This document shows positions 51,359 through 60,005 of a stretch of DNA of 64,000 nucleotides, piece after piece. The DNA is taken from NCBI RefSeq assembly GCF_007713685.1, contig NZ_VMRJ01000004.1, positions 283,700-347,699 of the forward strand, written 5' to 3'. The notes under the pieces were generated by a model. It was not told where the DNA came from. It searched no databases and saw only the letters and a program-made list of their open reading frames with translations. Each line of letters starts with the position of its first letter. Positions within the stretch are counted from its first letter, which is position 1. The position numbers and the translations under genes are program-made. Source of the DNA: Hymenobacter setariae (GTDB taxonomy: Bacteria; Bacteroidota; Bacteroidia; Cytophagales; Hymenobacteraceae).

Positions 51359-52186
51359 ATGCCCGAACTACCCGAAGTCGAAACCTACCGCCGCTTCATC
51401 GATGAAGTAGCGGTGGGCCAGACGATTACTGGCCTCGAAGTGCGCGACGCGCATGTGCTGGCCGTGCCCGAAGACGAGTTGCGCGCCGCCGTGGTGGGCC
51501 GCACCATTACCGGCACTGGCCGGCTAGGTAAAAACTGCTTTTTGGAGCTGGATAACGGCCGCTTGCTGGTGCTGCACTTTGGCATGACTGGCGACATCGG
51601 AGCCTTTCGCGACGCCCCTGATGCCCCGCGCTTCACTCGCGTGGCGTGGCAGCTGGCCGACTCGGGGCTGAACCTAGCCTTTATTGACCCGCGTAAGTTT
51701 GGGCGCATCCGGCTGGCCGGCAGCGCCGAGGCATATCAAAAGGCCAAGAAGTTAGGTCCCGATGCCCTGCAAATAACGCCCGCCGAGCTGCACCAGAAAC
51801 TGAACCGCCGCAAAGTATTTGTGAAGCCGCTGCTGCTCGACCAGAGCCTGACTGCTGGCCTAGGCAATTGGATAGTGGATGAAGTGCTATTTCAGGCGAA
51901 AATCCACCCCGAGCGCTTAGGCAACTCGTTTACCGAGAAGGAAACCAAGGCCCTGCACGACGCTATTCAGCTAGTGCTGACAACCGCCATACAGCACGAG
52001 GCCAACTACCGGCACTTCCCGGCCAGCTTCCTCATCCACGCTCGCGAGTGGGACGACTCGGCTACGCCGGGCACTGATGCCCACACTTTCTGCCCGCGCC
52101 ACCCCAAGACCAAAATCGACAAAGGCTATGTGGGCGGCCGGGCCACCTACACCTGCCCTAGGTGCCAGCCTACGCCAGCCGGTTAG
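51359..52186 (+). CDS. mutM: Formamidopyrimidine-DNA glycosylase
   Basis: 275 residues. The protein begins PELPEVE (Pro2 and Glu3 catalytic), carries the helix-two-turn-helix (AGLGNWIVDEVLFQAKIHPERLG) and a terminal zinc finger. It excises oxidised purines and nicks DNA by beta,delta-elimination. The finger is unusual: the first ligand pair is CPRH (C-x-x-H) in place of C-x-x-C, with CPRC at the end. A Met at 51359 is the start; the upstream frame has no matching residues. It ends 16 bases before the pseC start, whose -7 box is in that gap. Confidence 0.92.
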   Translation: MPELPEVETYRRFIDEVAVGQTITGLEVRDAHVLAVPEDELRAAVVGRTITGTGRLGKNCFLELDNGRLLVLHFGMTGDIGAFRDAPDAPRFTRVAWQLADSGLNLAFIDPRKFGRIRLAGSAEAYQKAKKLGPDALQITPAELHQKLNRRKVFVKPLLLDQSLTAGLGNWIVDEVLFQAKIHPERLGNSFTEKETKALHDAIQLVLTTAIQHEANYRHFPASFLIHAREWDDSATPGTDAHTFCPRHPKTKIDKGYVGGRATYTCPRCQPTPAG

Positions 52187-52188
52187 CG

Positions 52189-52196
52189 TACTTTTG
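52189..52196 (+). promoter_or_regulatory. -7 box directly before pseC
   Basis: TACTTTTG fits TAnnTTTG and ends six bases before the ATG at 52203; the transcript start would fall at about the start codon. Confidence 0.68.
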
Positions 52197-52202
52197 CGGG
52201 CC

Positions 52203-53384
52203 ATGCCCACGCCTCCCTCTCACCCCCTACCCTACGGCCGCCAGCACATCAGCGACGCTGACGTGGCAGCCGTGGTCGAAACGCTCCGCTCCGACTTTCT
52301 GACTCAAGGCCCGAAAGTGGCCGAGTTCGAAGCTGCATTTGCGACCTACGTCGGCGCCAAGCACGCCGTGGCCGTCACCAACGGCACGGCCGCCCTGCAC
52401 CTATGCGCGCTGGCGCTGGATGTGCAGCCCGGCCAGCGCGTCATCACTACGCCTATCACCTTTGCGGCGTCGGCCAACTGCGTGCGCTATTGCGGCGGTG
52501 AGGTACACTTTGCCGATATCGACCCAGCCACGGGCCTACTTGACTTAAAAGCCGTTAGGAAGCTGCTTGAAGCGCACCCCAAAGGCCATTTCACGGGTCT
52601 GATTCCGGTTGACTTTGCTGGCTTGGCCGTAAACCTGGAAGAAGCCCGGGCACTGGCCGACGAGTTTGGCCTCTGGATAATCGAAGACGCCTGCCACGCG
52701 CCGGGGGGCTTCTTTTTGGACAGCCAAGGCCAGGAGCGCCGCTGCGGTAGCGGCCAACTGGCCGAATTGGCCATTTTCAGCTTCCACCCCGTTAAGCACA
52801 TTGCCACCGGCGAGGGCGGTATGGTCACTACCAACGACGACGCGCTGGCTCGCCGCCTGCGCCGCTTGCGCACCCACGGCATCGAGCGCGAGGCCACCGG
52901 CCTACTGCGCCAAGACGAGGGCGGCTGGTACATGGAAATGCAAGAACTGGGCTACAACTACCGCATTTCGGATATCAACTGTGCCCTAGGTGCCAGCCAA
53001 TTAGCTCGCGCCGACGAAGGCCTGGCCCGCCGCCGCCAGCTAGCCGCGCAGTACGACGCGGCCTTTACCGATATGCCGGGCATATCTGTATTGGCCCCTG
53101 GCCAGCCGGGCCACGCTTACCACTTATACGTTATTCAGGTTGAGAATAGGCGCGGTCTCTACGAGTTTTTGCGCACCAAAAACGTGCTAGCGCAAGTGCA
53201 TTACGTGCCCGTGCACCGGATGCCGTACTACGAAAACCTAGGGTGGAAATTCGGCGATTTTCCGTACGCCGAGGCATATTATAGCCGCTGCCTCAGCTTG
53301 CCGCTCTACCCCACCCTCATCGATGAGGAGCAAGCCTACGTGGTAGCCTGCGTGCAGGAGTTTTTAGCCCACAACCCCGCGTGA
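52203..53384 (+). CDS. pseC: PseC: UDP-4-amino-4,6-dideoxy-N-acetyl-beta-L-altrosamine transaminase
   Basis: 393-residue DegT/DnrJ-type PLP aminotransferase. The PLP-lysine is in FSFHPVKHIATGEGGM; the cofactor region VTNGTAALHLCALAL and the LRTHGI loop are typical. In pseudaminic acid synthesis it transfers an amine to the 4-keto sugar made by PseB. Similar proteins also serve other amino-sugar routes, but pseG, pseH and pseI in the same block make PseC the best call. Start at 52203 is supported by the -7 box and the family start GRQHISDADVAAV. The stop overlaps the next gene (GTGA). Confidence 0.88.
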   Translation: MPTPPSHPLPYGRQHISDADVAAVVETLRSDFLTQGPKVAEFEAAFATYVGAKHAVAVTNGTAALHLCALALDVQPGQRVITTPITFAASANCVRYCGGEVHFADIDPATGLLDLKAVRKLLEAHPKGHFTGLIPVDFAGLAVNLEEARALADEFGLWIIEDACHAPGGFFLDSQGQERRCGSGQLAELAIFSFHPVKHIATGEGGMVTTNDDALARRLRRLRTHGIEREATGLLRQDEGGWYMEMQELGYNYRISDINCALGASQLARADEGLARRRQLAAQYDAAFTDMPGISVLAPGQPGHAYHLYVIQVENRRGLYEFLRTKNVLAQVHYVPVHRMPYYENLGWKFGDFPYAEAYYSRCLSLPLYPTLIDEEQAYVVACVQEFLAHNPA

Positions 53385-54277
53385 GCACCGCGCCCGACAC
53401 CGCGCATCTTGCGCAGCGCCTGGCCCTAGGCACCGCGCAGTTTGGCCTGGCCTATGGCCTGAACAACCAGACGGGGCAGCCATCTACCGAAGCCGTGGCC
53501 GAGGTGCTGGCCGCTGCCCAAGCCGCTGACCTCACGCTGCTTGATACTGCCGCCGCCTATGGCAATAGCGAGGCTCGGCTGGGTGAGCTAGCAGGCAAGA
53601 ATCCGGCTTTTGAACTGATTACTAAGCTGCCAGCCGGACCGCCCGCGCAGGTGGCACAGCACCTGGCCGAGTCCCTAGGTCGGCTGCGGCGAAAGAACTT
53701 ATACGGAGTCATGTTTCATGCCTTCAAGCCCTTGCAAGACGAGCCAGCCGCCTGGCAGGCGTTGCAAGCAGCGCGGGCGGCGGGGAAGGTGGCGCGCATC
53801 GGCGTATCGCTCTACCACCCGCACGAGGCTGAGTGGCTACTAGCCGAAGGCTGGGATATAGACCTAGTGCAGGTGCCCTACAATGTACTCGACCAGCGCT
53901 TTGCGGCCGTGCTGCCGCGGCTGGCGGCGCATGGGTTAGAAGTACACGTGCGGTCGGCCTTTTTGCAGGGTTTATTGCTGCGCGAGCCAGCCACGCTGCC
54001 CGATTTTTTTCGGCCCCTCACCCCCAAGCTGACACGCCTGCGCCACCTCGCGGCCGACGCGGGCGTGCCACTGCCTGCCCTCTTACTGCTGTTTGCGGCC
54101 TACGCGCCCGGCGTGGTACGCACCGTAATCGGCGTCGATTCGGTGGCTAATTTGCACGAAAACTTGGCCGCCGCGCCGCACCTAACCACCGCCGAAGCCC
54201 TACGCCCGGCCCTGGCTGAGCTGGCCGAACCTACTGACACTTTTATCCTGCCTTATACATGGCCGCCGCGCCCCTGA
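53381..54277 (+). CDS. Aldo/keto reductase in the nonulosonate cluster
   Basis: 298-residue AKR barrel: LALGTAQFGLAYG (start), LDTAAAYGNSEARLGEL (with catalytic Asp and Tyr), ITKLP (Lys) and MFHAF (His) give the usual tetrad. It starts with a GTG that overlaps the pseC stop by four bases and overlaps the next SDR gene by 19 bp, so it is translationally coupled on both sides. AKRs and SDRs next to pse genes are known from other bacteria and probably modify the sugar (for example reduce or epimerise it). The reaction is not known. Confidence 0.85.
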   Translation: MSTAPDTAHLAQRLALGTAQFGLAYGLNNQTGQPSTEAVAEVLAAAQAADLTLLDTAAAYGNSEARLGELAGKNPAFELITKLPAGPPAQVAQHLAESLGRLRRKNLYGVMFHAFKPLQDEPAAWQALQAARAAGKVARIGVSLYHPHEAEWLLAEGWDIDLVQVPYNVLDQRFAAVLPRLAAHGLEVHVRSAFLQGLLLREPATLPDFFRPLTPKLTRLRHLAADAGVPLPALLLLFAAYAPGVVRTVIGVDSVANLHENLAAAPHLTTAEALRPALAELAEPTDTFILPYTWPPRP

Positions 54278-55065
54278 CCGCCGATTTTTACCGCACTATG
54301 TTCGACCTCAGCGGCCAGGTAGTGCTGCTCACGGGGGGCTACGGGCACCTAGGGCAGGCCATCGCGGCAGGCTTGCTGGCCCACGGCGCACACGTAGTAG
54401 CGCTGGGGCGCGATGAAGAGAAATTCAAAAGTGCTTTTCCAGAGCGGCCCGCCACACTGCACTTCCTTGCCTGTGACGTGGCCTCGACTGACTCGGTGCG
54501 GGCGGCGTTCCGGCGCAGCCAGGAGCTGCACGGCCTACCGAGCGTGTTGATTAACAATGCCTACTACGGCCGCGGCCAACAGCCCGACGCGCTTTCCGAT
54601 GAAGATTTTGCACTCAGCCTCGACGGCTCGGTGGGTGCGGCCTATCGCTGCCTGCGCGAGGTGCTGCCCTACTTGCGCGAGCGCGGCGCGGGCAAAATCA
54701 TCAATGTGGCCTCTATGTATGGCATCGTGGCGCCCGACTTCGCGGCCTACGACGAGTACCCGCAATTTTTGAACCCGCCGCACTACGGCGCGGGCAAAGC
54801 GGCCATGATTCAGCTTACCAAGTATTTCGCCTCCTACCTAGGGCCCGAAAACATCCAAGTCAACTGCGTGTCGCCGGGTGCGTTTCCTTCTGACAAAGTG
54901 CGCGAAAAAGATGGCTTTGAAGGCGAGCTGCGCCGCCGTATTCCGCTAGAGCGCGTGGGCGAGCCCCAAGACTTGGCCGGCGCATTCGTATTTCTCAGCT
55001 CAGCCGCGTCGAACTTCGTAACTGGCCATAATCTCGTTGTGGATGGCGGCTGGACCATCCGCTGA
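54259..55065 (+). CDS. SDR-family oxidoreductase (PtmA-like) in the nonulosonate cluster
   Basis: 268 residues. Nucleotide motif TGGYGHLGQAIA (about 25-36), NNAYYG, the catalytic Ser in NVASMYG and YGAGK (Tyr/Lys) are all in place. This resembles flagellin-modification SDRs of the PtmA type often found with nonulosonic acid genes. Start is 54259 with a 19-bp overlap to the AKR gene; a Met at 54298 would give no overlap. Acts in the cytoplasm on a nonulosonate or its nucleotide sugar precursor, exact step unknown. A palindrome separates it from the cytidylyltransferase gene. Confidence 0.84.
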   Translation: MAAAPLTADFYRTMFDLSGQVVLLTGGYGHLGQAIAAGLLAHGAHVVALGRDEEKFKSAFPERPATLHFLACDVASTDSVRAAFRRSQELHGLPSVLINNAYYGRGQQPDALSDEDFALSLDGSVGAAYRCLREVLPYLRERGAGKIINVASMYGIVAPDFAAYDEYPQFLNPPHYGAGKAAMIQLTKYFASYLGPENIQVNCVSPGAFPSDKVREKDGFEGELRRRIPLERVGEPQDLAGAFVFLSSAASNFVTGHNLVVDGGWTIR

Positions 55066-55080
55066 CGTCTTGTTATCTAT

Positions 55081-55170
55081 CCTGTAGCGCAGCAAAGCCT
55101 CTCACACACCTAGGTCTGCGAGCGCAAGAAGTTACTGCGCTCCGCCAGCTGCTTCGCTGCGCGCTACAGG
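55081..55170. repeat. Intergenic palindrome, family E
   Basis: Arms CCTGTAGCGC-AGC (55081-55093) and GCTGCGCGCTACAGG (55156-55170), with a 2-base bulge, enclose a CACACCTAGG and a CTGCGAGCGCA. It lies between the SDR and SpsF-type genes. Confidence 0.6.
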
Positions 55171-55220
55171 TATGGACGTTATTTCACAGCACATAACTTT
55201 CTATTCGCTAGAACAAAGCC

Positions 55221-55955
55221 ATGACGCTAGCCCTTATTCAGGCCCGCCTAGGCTCGTCGCGGCTGCCGGGCAAGTCAATACTGCCGCTGCCCCTGTCGGC
55301 CCTAGGTGATACTAGCACCATTTTAGGCCACGTGGTAAGCCGAGCACGGCGAGCAGCTTGCATCAGTGAAGTCATCGTCGCCACCACTACCCAGCCGCTT
55401 GACGAGCCGCTGGTAGCCTTGGCCGCTCGCTTAGGCGTGGGCGTGTTTCGAGGCGATGAGCAGGACGTACTCAGCCGTTTTGCGGGGGCGTTGACGCAGG
55501 CGGGCAGTTTTCAAACCATTGTGCGCCTCACCGCCGACAACCCGGCCATTGACCCAGCTTTTATAGACGCGGCCGTAGCTCACCATCTCGCTACCGGGGC
55601 CGACTATACCTATACCAGCGGCCTCCCGCTAGGTACTAATATTGAAGTTATTAGCGCCGCCGCGCTGCTACGCGCTCATCAAGCTGCTAATCAGCCTGAT
55701 GAGCGCGAACATGTGACACCTTACCTGCGCCGCCACCCGGAGCTATTCCGACTCGAAACATTGGCATTAGCGGTAGTGCCTGCCGTGGCCGGACTGCGCC
55801 TTACGGTAGACTACCCCAGCGATTACGCCTTGCTAAGTCTGCTATTTAGCCACCTAGGGTCTGATTTCTCGCTCACCGACCCGGCCGGGCTACCCGCCTT
55901 GCTGGCACAGCATCCGTGGCTAGCGGCCATCAATGCGGATAACGTGCAGCGGTAG
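55221..55955 (+). CDS. SpsF-type cytidylyltransferase (probable CMP-nonulosonate synthetase)
   Basis: 244 residues. ALIQARLGSSRLPGKSILPL is the nucleotide-binding start of the SpsF/cytidylyltransferase family; VIVATTTQPLDEPL and RLTADNPAIDPAFID are the other conserved stretches. In the pseudaminic pathway a cytidylyltransferase called PseF couples the sugar to CMP; PseF usually carries the IPARGGSKRIP start of the CMP-sialate type, so this gene takes that place with the SpsF fold. Role is inferred from the cluster. A separate sense gene, followed directly by the oppositely oriented T9SS gene. Confidence 0.8.
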   Translation: MTLALIQARLGSSRLPGKSILPLPLSALGDTSTILGHVVSRARRAACISEVIVATTTQPLDEPLVALAARLGVGVFRGDEQDVLSRFAGALTQAGSFQTIVRLTADNPAIDPAFIDAAVAHHLATGADYTYTSGLPLGTNIEVISAAALLRAHQAANQPDEREHVTPYLRRHPELFRLETLALAVVPAVAGLRLTVDYPSDYALLSLLFSHLGSDFSLTDPAGLPALLAQHPWLAAINADNVQR

Positions 55956-55967
55956 CGCTGCTTCTTA

Positions 55968-58268
55968 TTAGCTACCGCGTATCACTTCTACCCACCCTTG
56001 ATGGCGCTCGCCGGTGGCGGGGTTATTGAGCAAATAGTAATAAAGGCCAGCCGATTGACCGGTTGCATTCCAACCATTATCATACTTGGCTCGGTCATAT
56101 ACCTGCCGGCCCCACCGGTCGAAGATGCGCAAGCTCCAGTCGCTAGGAGTTAGCCCCTTGAGCACAAAAAACTCGTTTTGTGGGTCACCATTAGGCGTGA
56201 TAACGTTGGGAATAAGAACAGGGCAGTCCTTTGGGCTAGCCAATAGTGTAGCTGTGGTCGGGCAGCTAGTGGCCGTGGCTCGCACCTCTACCGAGTACTG
56301 GCCTGGTCCCCGCGCTACATAGGTAGCGCCCGTCGAGCCATCTTGCCAGCGATACAGCGAGCCAGCGGGTTGTAGGCTAGTTCGCAGCGTCCACACTGCG
56401 TTGGGGCACACCAGAGTATCGGCCCCTAGGCGCACTACAGGGGCATTGCTCAACTGCACTCGGCTAGTAGCTGTCCCTACGCAGCCCTGAAGCGTCGTTA
56501 CCTGCACGCTATAGGTGCCACTAGCTTGGGCTAAGTAAGTAGCACCAGTACTACCATCTTGCCAGCGATAAGTACTACCAGCAGGTTGCCCACTTAGCCG
56601 CAGTAGCACCGAGGCGGCGCACACAGCCGTATCGGCAGGCAAGCGAGGCGTAGGAGGCGCACTGAAGGTTACTTGCCTGGTAGCCGTACTAGCACAGCCA
56701 GCGGCCGAGGTTACCGTTACGCTATACATGCCCGTAGCACGGGTCAAATAGGTTGCCGCTGTCGAGCCATCTTGCCAGCGGTACGTAGTGCCGGCTGGCT
56801 GCGCATTGGTGGTAAGAAGCAGTTGATTTCCGCACAGCGTAGTATCACGTCCTAGCCGCACTTGCGGCAATGGCGCCACCGTTACGGCCTGCGTAACGGT
56901 AGCCGGTGTAGCCAGCGAGGGGTCTGTTACAGTTAGCGTTACTTGATAGGTACCAGCGCTAGTGTAGATGTGGGTAGGTGTTAGTCCGGTGGCCGTATTA
57001 GCACTGCCCGAAGCAGGGTCGCCAAAATTCCAGGTAGCTACGGACCCAGCCAGTGTGGGCGTGGTAGTGCCTGCAAAAGACACCGCTGCCCCAGCGCAGC
57101 TTGGCGTGCTGGTAAACGCAGCAGTGGCTATTACAGGCGCTGCACTTTGTCCGGCCGGATAGTTGGGCAAACCTATTTGGGCTACTTTGCCACCTAGGTA
57201 CACTGCATCAGCTTGAAATCCGCAGCCTGTCCCACGCACGTTAGGGTTGTTGATTACGGCTAGGTACGAGCTGTTATTGATAGACACGTACATCTTGCCA
57301 TCTGGACCTATTTGCAAGCCACCAGAATTATCTGATGTATTCGCGATAACAATGCCAGAGTTGGCAATAGCAGCAGCTGAGCCAGCCTGCGTATCAAATT
57401 GATATACCTCTAAATAATTCAGGTTAGTACCGTAAAGCAACCGGCTGTCGGGTGAGAAAGCTACTCCATAACTGCGGAAAGTATAGCCTAGCTGAATATA
57501 ATTGGACAGTCGGCCAGTGGCAGGGTTGAAGTCAAACAATTCAAAAGATGCATCTCGTACTCCAACAGCTAGCTTAGTTCCATTGGGCGATGCGCGCATA
57601 TAGCCTACCGAATTGGCATTGCCAAAATTGCCGCCCCCACCGTTATGTATTGACCCAATATTTGTAACAACTGGCGTAGTCTGCAAGCCGCTAGGGCTCA
57701 GCAGGTAGGCGTAGAAAGCGTTCGTTTGCCAGCCGTGAACCAGCACCCAAGTATCGCGGCCGTTAGCATGGGGCACGGTAGTCAGCTTTTCTGTTAGTGG
57801 CACTGACGATACCTGTATTCCGCGGCTAGTTACTGCCCCCAAGCCACCTTGTTGAGCCATGTCAACCAAGCTGTATTTAAGGCCTCCAACCAACTGATTT
57901 TCAGCTCCATCTACTACAAACACATAGTACTGCTGCGCATTAGTAAGGCTTCGTACCGATATCACCCCCTGTGAGGCCGACTGATGCCCTCCTAGGTTGG
58001 CGCCATTCAACATTACTTGGTTATTACGGTTCCAAATATTCTCGCTGTTGCTGTAGAATAGTAATTGGCCGGCACCATCCGAAACTGTTGTGGTAGCTTC
58101 GTAAGTATTCATTGCGCTGCTCGTTACAGCTACTGGTGCCCCGGTAACAGGAAAGTTTAGCGCAGCATTGATGCCAAAGTACCAATTGCTATTTTCACGC
58201 TGGCCAAAGGCTGGTATGCGGCTGCTAAGTAGAAGTAAGCTTAACCCGAAAAGTACTTTTCTAATCAT
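55968..58268 (-). CDS. PKD-domain T9SS type-B secreted protein, opposite strand inside the pse cluster
   Basis: 766 residues: signal peptide (IRKVLFGLSLLLLSSRIPAF, ending GQ), an N-terminal WD/propeller-like region (to about 380), a PKD domain (AFTSTPSCAGAAVSFAGTTTPTLAGSVATWNFGDPASGSANTATGLTPTHIYTSAGTYQVTLTVTDP), then three repeats (RLGRDTTLC... QPAGTTYRWQDGSTAATYLTRATGMYSVTV and two similar), and a gliding-motility/type-B sorting end (VITPNGDPQNEFFVLKG, WSLRIFDRWGRQVYDRAKYDNGWNATGQSAGLYYY). It is a surface or secreted protein. It splits the cluster into two halves. Confidence 0.87.
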   Translation of the reverse strand: MIRKVLFGLSLLLLSSRIPAFGQRENSNWYFGINAALNFPVTGAPVAVTSSAMNTYEATTTVSDGAGQLLFYSNSENIWNRNNQVMLNGANLGGHQSASQGVISVRSLTNAQQYYVFVVDGAENQLVGGLKYSLVDMAQQGGLGAVTSRGIQVSSVPLTEKLTTVPHANGRDTWVLVHGWQTNAFYAYLLSPSGLQTTPVVTNIGSIHNGGGGNFGNANSVGYMRASPNGTKLAVGVRDASFELFDFNPATGRLSNYIQLGYTFRSYGVAFSPDSRLLYGTNLNYLEVYQFDTQAGSAAAIANSGIVIANTSDNSGGLQIGPDGKMYVSINNSSYLAVINNPNVRGTGCGFQADAVYLGGKVAQIGLPNYPAGQSAAPVIATAAFTSTPSCAGAAVSFAGTTTPTLAGSVATWNFGDPASGSANTATGLTPTHIYTSAGTYQVTLTVTDPSLATPATVTQAVTVAPLPQVRLGRDTTLCGNQLLLTTNAQPAGTTYRWQDGSTAATYLTRATGMYSVTVTSAAGCASTATRQVTFSAPPTPRLPADTAVCAASVLLRLSGQPAGSTYRWQDGSTGATYLAQASGTYSVQVTTLQGCVGTATSRVQLSNAPVVRLGADTLVCPNAVWTLRTSLQPAGSLYRWQDGSTGATYVARGPGQYSVEVRATATSCPTTATLLASPKDCPVLIPNVITPNGDPQNEFFVLKGLTPSDWSLRIFDRWGRQVYDRAKYDNGWNATGQSAGLYYYLLNNPATGERHQGWVEVIRGS

Positions 58269-58353
58269 CTGCTGTTCTTGAGCAATATATTTTTACAATA
58301 GTACTACGGCCTGCTTTTATGGATGAGCAAATCTTCCCAAAACCTGCATCAAC

Positions 58354-59397
58354 TTGAGCGCTTCCGCTGTTCCTCGCTTGCTATTTCGGGCTGACGGTAA
58401 TGCCCAAATCGGATTGGGACACTTGATGCGCCTATTGGCTCTAGCCAACCAACTGCAAGGGCTAGCTCTTGGTACGTTTTTGGTGCGCGAGCCTACAGCC
58501 GCTGTTGGGCAAATGTTGGCAGCTAATGGCTGGATAGTGCAGCCGTTGCCAGCCCAGCAGTCTTGGCTAGCCGAAGCTGACTGGCTAGCCCAGCAAGTGC
58601 TACAACCTAGCGATGTGCTTGTACTTGATGGCTACTACTTTGGAGCCGACTACCAGCAACGGCTGCGCGTTAGTGGTTGCAGTCTCGTTTACGTCGATGA
58701 TTTGCAAGCGTGGCCAGTAGTAGCCGACGTGCTCATCAATCACTCTCCGGGTGTCATGGCTACCGATTACCAAGCGCCGACTACTACGGACTTCTTACTA
58801 GGACCGGCTTTTTCGCTACTCCGGCAGCCATTTTTAGAGAGTGCCGCGTTGCCTCAGTGGCCTACAGCAATTGAGAGTGCGCTAGTCTGCTTCGGAGGTG
58901 CCGACCCACTGCGCCTCACCGTTCGTATCATTCGCGCCCTACAGGCTCTGCCTCAGCTACAGCGGCTGGGAGTGTTGTTGGGTAGTGCTTTCGGCGACGC
59001 AGCAGCCTTGGAAGAACTAGCTGCTACATCTTCAGGAGTTATTATTACTTTTCACCGCAACATAGAAGCGGCCCCACTGGCCAATTTACTACGCGAACAT
59101 GACATGGCTATAGTGCCTGCCAGCACTGTGCTCATTGAAGCATTAGTGCTAGGTCGCCCTTCCATCACAGGTTATTATGTTGACAACCAGCGGGCACTAG
59201 CTTCCTACGTTCATGCACATCAACAGGCCTTTTCAGTCGGCAATTTTGCCGAACTTAACGATGCAGGCCTGCTGGCTAGGTTACATGATGGTATAGCATG
59301 GCTGGAAACCACCCCACGCCAGCCTTACGTGAAACAATTGAGGCCTGACTTGCTGCGAGCGAAAGTGCAACAATTACTTGACCGTGCTCTACCCTAA
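58354..59397 (+). CDS. pseG: PseG: UDP-2,4-diacetamido-2,4,6-trideoxy-beta-L-altropyranose hydrolase
   Basis: 347 residues. LLFRADGNAQIGLGHLMRLLALA is the PseG/GT-B start; LVYVDDL, ADVLINHSPGV, CFGGADPLRLTVRI and VPASTVLIEALVLGRP follow the family. It removes UDP to release the free sugar that PseI then uses. The start is a TTG at 58354, as no ATG fits the family start. The gene and pseH contain no CCTAGG, and the local codon use is less GC-rich than in the cluster's other half, which could mean separate origin. Confidence 0.87.
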   Translation: MSASAVPRLLFRADGNAQIGLGHLMRLLALANQLQGLALGTFLVREPTAAVGQMLAANGWIVQPLPAQQSWLAEADWLAQQVLQPSDVLVLDGYYFGADYQQRLRVSGCSLVYVDDLQAWPVVADVLINHSPGVMATDYQAPTTTDFLLGPAFSLLRQPFLESAALPQWPTAIESALVCFGGADPLRLTVRIIRALQALPQLQRLGVLLGSAFGDAAALEELAATSSGVIITFHRNIEAAPLANLLREHDMAIVPASTVLIEALVLGRPSITGYYVDNQRALASYVHAHQQAFSVGNFAELNDAGLLARLHDGIAWLETTPRQPYVKQLRPDLLRAKVQQLLDRALP

Positions 59398-59413
59398 CTA
59401 CTTGCTATTACCT

Positions 59414-59956
59414 ATGAATATTGACTTGCTGCGCCCGTTAGAACCCGAGCACCTAGAACTAGTACGTGCCTGGCGCAATTCGCCAGCTGTAGCTCAGTAT
59501 ATGTACACAGCCGAGCCCATTTCGGCCGAGCAGCAACAGGCGTGGTACGCCCGCATCAGTCAAGACGCGAGCACGAAGTACTGGCTGATTTACTATCGGG
59601 ACCAGCCCGTAGGCGTTGCCAATCTCTATGACATCAGCGAACGCAACCGCTCGTGTTATTGGGCCTTTTATTTAGGTGAGGAAAACTTACAAGGCAGCGG
59701 CTTAGGGGCTAAAGTAGAACTAGCTGTATTGGAGTATGTATTTGAGGAATTAAAGCTTAACAAGCTGGCTTGCGAAGTTTTTGTGACCAATGAAAAAGTA
59801 ATAGCAATGCACGAAAAATTTGGCTTTCGTCGCGAAGCCTACTTCCGGCAACACATTTACAAAGACAAAGCTTTTCTTGATGTAGTGGGCCTAGCTATGC
59901 TACGGCGCGAGTGGCAGCAGTTGCGCGATGCGTTGCGGCCACGCCCGCGCAGCTAG
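59414..59956 (+). CDS. pseH: PseH: UDP-4-amino-sugar N-acetyltransferase
   Basis: 180-residue GNAT. LRPLEPEHLELVRAWRNSPAVAQYMYT is the N-terminal fold of PseH; GEENLQGSGLGAKVELAVL provides the acetyl-CoA loop and VFVTNEKVIAMHEKFGFRREAYFRQHIYKDKAFLDVVGLAML the C-terminal part. It acetylates the 4-amino group made by PseC. The Met at 59414 follows the pseG stop by 16 bases. Gene order pseG-pseH-pseI is common in these clusters, though pathway order is C-H-G-I. Confidence 0.88.
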   Translation: MNIDLLRPLEPEHLELVRAWRNSPAVAQYMYTAEPISAEQQQAWYARISQDASTKYWLIYYRDQPVGVANLYDISERNRSCYWAFYLGEENLQGSGLGAKVELAVLEYVFEELKLNKLACEVFVTNEKVIAMHEKFGFRREAYFRQHIYKDKAFLDVVGLAMLRREWQQLRDALRPRPRS

Positions 59957-59993
59957 CTAGTGCTGAAGTGGGGTACCCGTGCAAGGTCCGCCT

Positions 59994-60001
59994 TAACTTT
60001 G
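59994..60001 (+). promoter_or_regulatory. -7 box before pseI
   Basis: TAACTTTG, exact TAnnTTTG, ending four bases before the pseI ATG; suggests a leaderless internal transcript. Confidence 0.68.
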
Positions 60002-60005
60002 CCTT

